Positions 57,887 to 64,000 of a DNA stretch of 64,000 bases are shown one piece after another. The notes under the pieces are model-generated. The model did not search any database and had not been told where the DNA came from. It saw nothing but the letters and a program-made list of their open reading frames with translations. The translations under genes and the position numbers were made by a program. The stretch's first letter is position 1, and every line of letters begins with the position of its first letter. The DNA is taken from positions 2,356,001-2,420,000 of the forward strand of contig NZ_CP021435.1 in the NCBI RefSeq assembly GCF_002549795.1, in the 5' to 3' direction. Origin of the DNA: Halomonas beimenensis. GTDB taxonomy: Bacteria > Pseudomonadota > Gammaproteobacteria > Pseudomonadales > Halomonadaceae.

Positions 57887-58939
57887 TCAGCCACCGCACA
57901 GTCGACCGCTGGCCCGGATCTCGGCGAGGCGCCCGGCGGCGATGCCGTCGAGGCGCGTGAGCTCCCCGCTGTCGCCCCAGGGGCGGCCGGCCACGATGGC
58001 GGCGGCCCGGGCCGGACCGATGTGCGGCAGGGTCTCGAGGTCGGCGACCGAGCCACCGTTGAGATCGACGCAGCCGGCGGCCAGTGCCGTGGCCAGCCCT
58101 TCCCCGTCCCGGGTGAGCCGCGCCAGCTCGCCGCCGTGCAGCGCCAGGTAGACGGGCGCATGATCGGAGACCCGGTCCCGGGCCTGGCCATGGTCCAGGC
58201 CCACCAGAGCGGGGTAGCGCACCACCCCGAGCGATGCCGGGCTCAGCCGATCCGGGCGGTACCAGATGTTGTCGTAGCGGCTGGCATAGGCGCCGTCGGC
58301 GGTCGACAGGGTAGTGGCCTGATCCGTGATGGCGGGCACCGCCCCGAGCGCGCGCAGCGGCGCCCAGGCCGCATGGTCCGGCGGCAGGTTGAAGTCGCCC
58401 ATGAGCAGCCGCGGCGTACCGGGATGGGCCTCGTCGAGCCACCGCCAGTAGTCGGCCAGGGCGGCGATCTCGGGCAGGCGGTCGTCGACGCCGTCGCCAT
58501 AGGTCACGTGCACCGAGGCGGCGACGAAGGCCTCGCCCACCCGGCGGCCACGGAAGCGCGCGGAGAAGGGCTCCCGGGCGAAGACGTCGCCGTGGTCGAG
58601 GAATACCACCGCCCCGTCCAGGTAGTCGATCTCCGCCTCCCGCCACAGGAAGCCGTAGTGTTCCTGGTAGGAGGTTCGCCCGAGGGCGTGGCTGGCCAGG
58701 GAGGACCAGGCCTCGCCCGAGGCCGTCTCCAGGGCCGCCTCGAGGCGTGCCAGAGCCGCGGGCGCCATGAGTTCCTGCACCGCCAGGAGGTCGAAATGGT
58801 TGGCCACATGGGCGACGAGGTCGAGGCGCTTGCCGTTGTTCCAGCCGAGATGCTCGACGTTCCAGCTGCCGACCACCGCATCGGCCTCGGCCAGGACCGG
58901 CAGGACGGCGAAAAAGGCTGACATGACAAGGCGTTGCAT
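57887..58939 (-). CDS. Exported endonuclease/exonuclease/phosphatase (EEP) fold protein with C-terminal helix-hairpin-helix
   Basis: 350 residues. After a probable signal peptide (MSAFFAVLPVLAEADA) comes an EEP/DNase I-like domain: GSWNVEHLGWN, AVQELM with the metal-binding Glu, LLMGDFNLPPDH and VSDHAPVYLAL with the catalytic His. A ComEA-like helix-hairpin-helix pair (about 300-350: ETLPHIGPARAAAIVAGRPW) forms the C terminus. The combination suggests a periplasmic or secreted DNase that can hold DNA, possibly for nutrient phosphate or DNA uptake. Start may be at 58939 or five codons later. Single-gene unit. Confidence 0.8.
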   Translation of the reverse strand: MQRLVMSAFFAVLPVLAEADAVVGSWNVEHLGWNNGKRLDLVAHVANHFDLLAVQELMAPAALARLEAALETASGEAWSSLASHALGRTSYQEHYGFLWREAEIDYLDGAVVFLDHGDVFAREPFSARFRGRRVGEAFVAASVHVTYGDGVDDRLPEIAALADYWRWLDEAHPGTPRLLMGDFNLPPDHAAWAPLRALGAVPAITDQATTLSTADGAYASRYDNIWYRPDRLSPASLGVVRYPALVGLDHGQARDRVSDHAPVYLALHGGELARLTRDGEGLATALAAGCVDLNGGSVADLETLPHIGPARAAAIVAGRPWGDSGELTRLDGIAAGRLAEIRASGRLCGG

Positions 58940-59078
58940 GCACTTTCCCGAGGCAAAGGCGCTATCATGCGCCGCAGCATGAGAAAGTGCAATATCAGCA
59001 GGTGTCGATTATCAGCCCGAACCGAGCCCCTGTCGGGCCAGCGGCGTGCCCCGGGGAAGAGCGTGTGAGGGGAAGGGA

Positions 59079-59103
59079 CCCGGCGACCGGGGAAGTCGCC
59101 GGG
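59079..59103 (-). terminator. Hairpin after cysK
   Basis: CCCGGCGAC (59079-59087) and GTCGCCGGG (59095-59103) form a 9-bp stem with a 7-nt loop just after the cysK stop. Read leftward it is followed by TCCCTTCCCCTC, so a weak T-tract is present. Confidence 0.65.
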
Positions 59104-59111
59104 CCACGATC

Positions 59112-60083
<972 letters not shown>

Positions 60084-60114
60084 GAATCGCTCCTCGTCCT
60101 GGTATGTCGGGCCG

Positions 60115-61146
60115 TCAGGCGGCCTCGAAGCCCGTCAGCACATTGACGGCGTTGATGCCGATCTCCTCCACCGCATAGCCGCCCTCGAGCAGGAAGGTGG
60201 TGGGCAGCCGCAGGGCGGCGAGCCGTCGGCCGAGCTCGGTGAAGTCGTCGCTGGTCAGCTTGAAGGCGCTGATGGGGTCGTGCTCGAAGGCGTCCACCCC
60301 CAGCGAGACCACCAGCAGCTCGCAGCCGGCGGCGCGGATGCGTGCCAGGGCATCGTCGAGCGCTCGCGACCAGGCGTCGAAGGCGGTGCCCGGCGGCAGC
60401 GGGTAGTTGACGTTGAAGCCCTCGCCCCGGCCCCGGCCGGTCTCGTCGGCGTGTCCGAGGAAGTACGGGAAGCAGGTCCTGGGATCGCCGTGCAGGGACA
60501 GGAAGAGCACGTCGTCGCGCTCGAAGAAGATCTCCTGGGTGCCGTTGCCATGATGGAAGTCGACGTCCAGGATCGCCACCCGCGCCACACCCCGGTCCAG
60601 GGCCTGCTGGGCGGCGATGGCGGCATTGTTGAAGAAGCAGTAGCCGCCGAACTGGTCTCTCGCCGCATGATGCCCCGGCGGCCGGCACAGGCCGAAGCTC
60701 GGCGCGCCGCTGGCCAGGGTGTGCCGCACCGCGGAGAGGGCGATGTCCTTGCTGGCCATGGCGGCCTCGAAGGTGCCCTCGCAGATCGAGGTGTCGGCGG
60801 ACAACGCGTAGTGCCCCAGGCGACCGTCGATGTGCTCGGGGATGACGTCGTCGCGCATCGTGCGAGTCGGCCAGATCCAGGCGATCGCCTCGCCGGTTCG
60901 CCCTTCCGCCAGCCAGTCGTCCCAGCAGCGGGCGAGGAAGTCCACGTAGCCCCGGTCGTGCACGGCCAGCACCGGCTCGAGGCCGAAGGCCTCCGGCTCG
61001 CGCACCTCGCCGAGTCCCACGTCCCGGACTCGCTCGAGCACCAGCTCGACCCGCTCGGGGCACTCGTAGGGAGACACCAGGACGCCGCCGTCCAGTTCGC
61101 TGCGGGCACGGCGACGCCGTGTCCCGTCACTGTAAAACGTCAACAT
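60115..61146 (-). CDS. Histone deacetylase-family amidohydrolase (acetylpolyamine amidohydrolase-like)
   Basis: 343-residue zinc hydrolase of the HDAC/acetylpolyamine amidohydrolase family. [26 protein letters not shown] carries the paired His and [19 protein letters not shown] the Asp/His zinc ligands; a second Asp is in [14 protein letters not shown], with the usual Tyr in [10 protein letters not shown]. Bacterial members remove acetyl groups from polyamines or other amines. The ATG at 61146 opens [12 protein letters not shown], typical of the family. It precedes cysK. A role in nutrient amine use would fit the aminotransferase genes across the LysR gene, but this is speculative. Confidence 0.9.
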   Translation of the reverse strand: MLTFYSDGTRRRRARSELDGGVLVSPYECPERVELVLERVRDVGLGEVREPEAFGLEPVLAVHDRGYVDFLARCWDDWLAEGRTGEAIAWIWPTRTMRDDVIPEHIDGRLGHYALSADTSICEGTFEAAMASKDIALSAVRHTLASGAPSFGLCRPPGHHAARDQFGGYCFFNNAAIAAQQALDRGVARVAILDVDFHHGNGTQEIFFERDDVLFLSLHGDPRTCFPYFLGHADETGRGRGEGFNVNYPLPPGTAFDAWSRALDDALARIRAAGCELLVVSLGVDAFEHDPISAFKLTSDDFTELGRRLAALRLPTTFLLEGGYAVEEIGINAVNVLTGFEAA

Positions 61147-61429
61147 GTTCCGATCTTTTCCGTTGGATGGAGAAGCGCCAAGCCCGCCGGGGCGCTCGAG
61201 GGTTCCCCTGGGAGGCTGCCGGACTTAACGCTGAACTGCTACAAGATCCGGTCTTTTGGCCAGTTTCATTCGATCTGATTCGTTAAATAGCGGGCTATTC
61301 GCCGCATCGGATCGATAAACTTGTCTCGAAATCCGAATCTCTCGCGACGATCAGTCAAATCCGACAGCCTCCTAGCATGCCACCGGCCCTCCCCGGGGGA
61401 CACCCTCCTCGGAACGGCTGCGCCCTGCG

Positions 61430-62341
61430 TCAATCCGCATAGGCCCGCAACAGCTCACGACCACTGGACCGGATGAACTCCAGTGCCCGGGCCTGCTTCC
61501 AGTCGTCGCGATAGACCAGGCCGAAGCTGAAATCGATCTCGGGGCTGAAGGGCAGCATCACGACCTCGTCGCGGCCGGCGAGCTGATCGTTGGCGGTGAT
61601 CGGGTTCATCACGCTGATCCCGACGCCATTCGCCACCAGCGCGGTGATCGCCCCGATGTTGGCCTCGGTCTTGCCGGCAATATGGACCCCGTGACGGGCC
61701 GCCAGGGTCAGCAGCGGATCGGCCCCGACGTTCGGCTGATTGCTGATCACCAGGAACTCGTCCTTGAGGTCGCCGATGGTCACCCGCGGCTGCCGGCTGA
61801 GCCCATGCCCCCTGGGCACCAGGCAGCGCGCCTGGGTCGTCAGCCACTCCTCGACCCTCAGCACCCGGGAGCTGACCGGCAGGGTCACGAAGCCGATATC
61901 GGCATGACCGGACTCCACCTCCCGCAGCACATCGTGGCTCGACATCATGTCGAAGCTGATGCTGAAGCCGCGGTTGTCCTCCAGCAGCGCGGCGATCAGG
62001 CGCGGCACGAACCCGAAGGCCAACCCCGGGATCGCCGCGATGCGCAGCCGCGAGGTGCCGAACTCCTTGAGGGCCAGCACGCTGTGTCTCAGCTCCTCGA
62101 TGTTGCCCATCAAGCGCAGGATTTCCTCGTAGAGCTCCCGGGCCTCGGGGGTTGCCACCAGGCGATTCTTCTCCCGCAGGAACAGCGTGAGCCCCAGATT
62201 CTGCTCCAGCTGGGAGAGCGAGCGACTGACCCCGGACTGGGTGATGCCCAGCGTGCGGGCGGCCTGTGAGGCGGTGCCCACTTCGAACAGCGTCTTGAAG
62301 ATGGCGAGCGCCTTGAGGGAATGAATGTTGACGTCAGGCAT
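61430..62341 (-). CDS. LysR-type transcriptional regulator
   Basis: 303 residues: N-terminal winged helix (LKALAIFKTLFEVGTASQAART followed by LGITQSGVSRSLSQLEQNLG) and a periplasmic-binding-like effector domain (from about residue 90: LRIAAIPGLAFGFVPRLIAAL). It is divergent from the class III aminotransferase gene, the usual layout for a LysR activator and its target, and the 106-bp gap contains a plausible promoter. The effector is probably the substrate amine or amino acid of the adjacent pathway. The 283-bp interval to the HDAC gene on its other side holds no gene. Confidence 0.92.
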   Translation of the reverse strand: MPDVNIHSLKALAIFKTLFEVGTASQAARTLGITQSGVSRSLSQLEQNLGLTLFLREKNRLVATPEARELYEEILRLMGNIEELRHSVLALKEFGTSRLRIAAIPGLAFGFVPRLIAALLEDNRGFSISFDMMSSHDVLREVESGHADIGFVTLPVSSRVLRVEEWLTTQARCLVPRGHGLSRQPRVTIGDLKDEFLVISNQPNVGADPLLTLAARHGVHIAGKTEANIGAITALVANGVGISVMNPITANDQLAGRDEVVMLPFSPEIDFSFGLVYRDDWKQARALEFIRSSGRELLRAYAD

Positions 62342-62378
62342 GACTTGGAATCATAGAATTCGGTAAAAACATCATATA

Positions 62379-62408
62379 TTGAAATAGAATAACGAGTCTA
62401 CCTAGACT
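62379..62408 (+). promoter_or_regulatory. Candidate promoter of the aminotransferase operon
   Basis: -35 TTGAAA (62379-62384), 18-bp spacer, -10 TAGACT (62403-62408). The AT-rich stretch before it (ATAGAATTCGGTAAAAACATC) is a likely LysR binding region. It ends 39 bp before the start codon at 62448. Confidence 0.55.
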
Positions 62409-62447
62409 GGCGACATCCGACAGCACAACCACAACGGATCCGACAAG

Positions 62448-63821
62448 ATGACGACCTCCCCCTTGTTCTACCAGGCAGGCCCCGCCATGCCGGAAATCAG
62501 CCACGGCCGCGGCGTTTTCCTGTGGGACACCCAAGGCAAGGAATATCTCGACGGCTGCGCCGGGGCCATCTCCTGCAACCTCGGCCACGGCCGCGGGGAC
62601 ATTCGTGACGCCATGCTGGCCCAGCTCGATCGCGTCGCCTTCACCTATCGCACCCAGTTCGAGAACGCCCCGGCCGTGGCACTGGCCGAGGCGCTGGTCG
62701 AGATGACGGAAGGCGACCTGGAGAAGGTGTTCTTCGTCTCCAGTGGTTCCGAGGCGGTGGAGTCCGCCCTCAAGCTGGCCCGGCAATACTTCGTGGCTCG
62801 GGACGAGCCCGGGCGTCGCCACTTCGTGTCGCTGCGCCCCTCCTACCACGGCAGCACCCTGGGGGCGCTGGGCGTCACCGGCTACCAGCCCCTGGAGGCG
62901 CCCTTCGCGGACATCACCTCCGGTTCGATCAAGGTCCCCGGTCCCGACTTCTATCGTCATCGGGACGGGGGGCGCGACGCCCATGTCCGCCGCGTGCTCG
63001 ACGACACCCGCGCACGGATCGAGGCCGTCGGCGGCGACACCATCATCGCCGTCGTGGTCGAACCCGTCGGCGGCGCCAGCACCGGGGCACGCCTGGTCGA
63101 TCGAGCCTACCTGGAAGGGCTGCGCACGTTGTGCGACGAGTTCGGCTGCCTGCTGATCTTCGACGAGGTGCTCTGCGGCGTGGGCCGCACCGGCCGCTGG
63201 TTCGCCTACCAGCAGTGGGGCGTGGCGCCGGACCTGCTGACCACCGCCAAGGGCCTCGGGGCCGGCTACTACCCGGTCGGGGCCCTGCTGTGCCGCGAGG
63301 CGATCGTCGAGACGGTCATGGCCAGCGGCGGCTTCCAGCACGGCCACACCTATGCCGGCAACCCCCTGGCCTGCGCCACCGGCCTGGCCGCCGTCGAGGC
63401 GATCCGCCGCGAGGGCCTGCTGGACAACGTCAAGGCTCGCGGCGACCAGCTCCGGCGTGGCCTCGAGGCACTCCGATCCCGCTATCCCTGGATCGGCGAC
63501 GTGCGCGGCCTCGGCCTGCTGTGGGGCGTGGAACTGGTCATGGACCCCGTCGAGAAGACGCCCTTCCCCGCCGAGGCCAACCTCTTCGCCCGGGTGACGG
63601 CACTGGCCAAGGAGGAAGGGCTGCTCGTCTACCCACGCCGCACCCTGGACGGCCTGGCCGGCGACCACTTCCTGGTCAGCCCGCCCTTCACCATCAGCGA
63701 CCGCGAGACCGACCTGCTCCTCGAACGGCTCGCCCGCGCCCTGGAACGGCTCGACCGGGAGGTGGTGACACCGCTGCTCGGCGAGCTCGACGCTTCCACC
63801 GCCAATGGCATCACAGGCTGA
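62448..63821 (+). CDS. Class III (PLP) aminotransferase
   Basis: 457-residue omega-type aminotransferase. EKVFFVSSGSEAVESALKLARQYF, LLIFDEVLCGVGRTGRWFAYQ and the PLP lysine in LTTAKGLGAGYYPVGA are complete, and HGHTYAGNPLACATG follows. Family members act on beta-alanine, GABA, putrescine, taurine or similar amines. The ATG at 62448 is the first in frame after the promoter. The next gene, 7 bp away, encodes a CoA-transferase subunit, so the aldehyde/ketoacid product may be converted to a CoA ester. The specific substrate cannot be read from the sequence. Confidence 0.9.
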   Translation: MTTSPLFYQAGPAMPEISHGRGVFLWDTQGKEYLDGCAGAISCNLGHGRGDIRDAMLAQLDRVAFTYRTQFENAPAVALAEALVEMTEGDLEKVFFVSSGSEAVESALKLARQYFVARDEPGRRHFVSLRPSYHGSTLGALGVTGYQPLEAPFADITSGSIKVPGPDFYRHRDGGRDAHVRRVLDDTRARIEAVGGDTIIAVVVEPVGGASTGARLVDRAYLEGLRTLCDEFGCLLIFDEVLCGVGRTGRWFAYQQWGVAPDLLTTAKGLGAGYYPVGALLCREAIVETVMASGGFQHGHTYAGNPLACATGLAAVEAIRREGLLDNVKARGDQLRRGLEALRSRYPWIGDVRGLGLLWGVELVMDPVEKTPFPAEANLFARVTALAKEEGLLVYPRRTLDGLAGDHFLVSPPFTISDRETDLLLERLARALERLDREVVTPLLGELDASTANGITG

Positions 63822-63827
63822 GACCTC

Positions 63828-64000
63828 ATGACATTGCTCAACCAGAAACAGACCAGCCTCGAGGCCGCCATCGCCGGCATTCCCGATGGGGCCTCGATCA
63901 TGGTCGGCGGCTTCGGCTCGCCCGGCACCCCCTTCGCCCTGCTCGACGAGCTGCTGGCCCAGGGCCAGCGGCACCTGACGCTGATCAAGAACGACGCCAA
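63828..64000 (+). CDS. CoA-transferase subunit A, N-terminal fragment (cut by window end)
   Basis: Only 57 codons are inside the window. The start MTLLNQKQTSLEAAIAGIPD followed by GASIMVGGFGSPGTPFALLDELL matches subunit A of 3-oxoacid/acyl CoA-transferases (AtoD/GctA-like), whose subunits share a 'VGGFGxxGxP' loop. The ATG lies 7 bp after the aminotransferase stop, so it is in the same operon. Subunit B, which holds the catalytic glutamate, should lie just beyond the window. Which acid is activated remains open. Confidence 0.8.
   Translation, partial: MTLLNQKQTSLEAAIAGIPDGASIMVGGFGSPGTPFALLDELLAQGQRHLTLIKNDA

Overview
The window is GC-rich (about 70% in coding DNA), almost fully coding, and has no phage, IS or CRISPR sequence. 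Gene content and order fit a gammaproteobacterium of the Halomonas type (Halomonadaceae): a bioFHCD run, dnaX-ybaB-recR-rnd-ycgL-ycgN, pstSCAB, mlaA beside a PP2C/STAS pair, PsrA-like and ANR-like sites, and an arsJ-type arsenic cluster. The family assignment is inference from synteny and style, not from a marker gene.

Layout. 1-7135: biotin genes (bioF 3' end, bioH, bioC, bioD) are separated from bioA, which has its own BirA-type operator, by a tRNA-Leu(UAG) gene and an SOS cassette (LexA box, umuD, umuC, convergent SRAP/YedK). 7141-12228: a CocE/NonD hydrolase and an ATP-grasp protein read as one unit, with a perfect FNR/ANR-type box upstream, then a winged-helix protein, a redoxin and an OsmC protein. 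12411-19284: an acyl-CoA catabolic locus (acyl-CoA dehydrogenase, SDR, acyl-CoA synthetase, TetR regulator, thiolase) with a matched operator pair and a 200-bp heptanucleotide array. 19311-21535: an alpha/beta hydrolase and a FetAB-like ABC exporter.

21596-31475: arsenic and phosphate genes lie side by side. acr3 and an MFS gene run rightward; gapdh-arsJ-arsR run leftward behind a promoter carrying a 16-bp palindrome and a Pho box; pstSCAB lies immediately behind, with its own Pho box. Arsenate enters cells through phosphate transporters, and GAPDH plus ArsJ convert and export it as 1-arseno-3-phosphoglycerate, so this order makes biochemical sense.

31503-45853: Bcr-type MFS, transaldolase, STAS protein plus PP2C regulator, mlaA, hrpA, fadD, and a three-gene unit (YafJ-type amidotransferase, VWA protein, small membrane protein). 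The 3' end of fadD is followed by two in-frame 93-bp copies of itself. 45926-52379: oligopeptidase B-like protein, then an acyl-CoA ligase, thiolase, SDR and PAS-LuxR regulator unit. 52386-57549: housekeeping block ycgN, ycgL, rnd, recR, ybaB, dnaX. 57887-64000: exported nuclease-like protein, cysK, a histone-deacetylase-family amidohydrolase, and a LysR gene divergent from a class III aminotransferase and a CoA-transferase subunit cut by the window edge.

The least ordinary signals are non-coding: the heptamer arrays with a shared 35-bp element, the triplicated fadD tail, the near-identical pair of PsrA-like sites, and the Pho box plus palindrome ahead of gapdh-arsJ.
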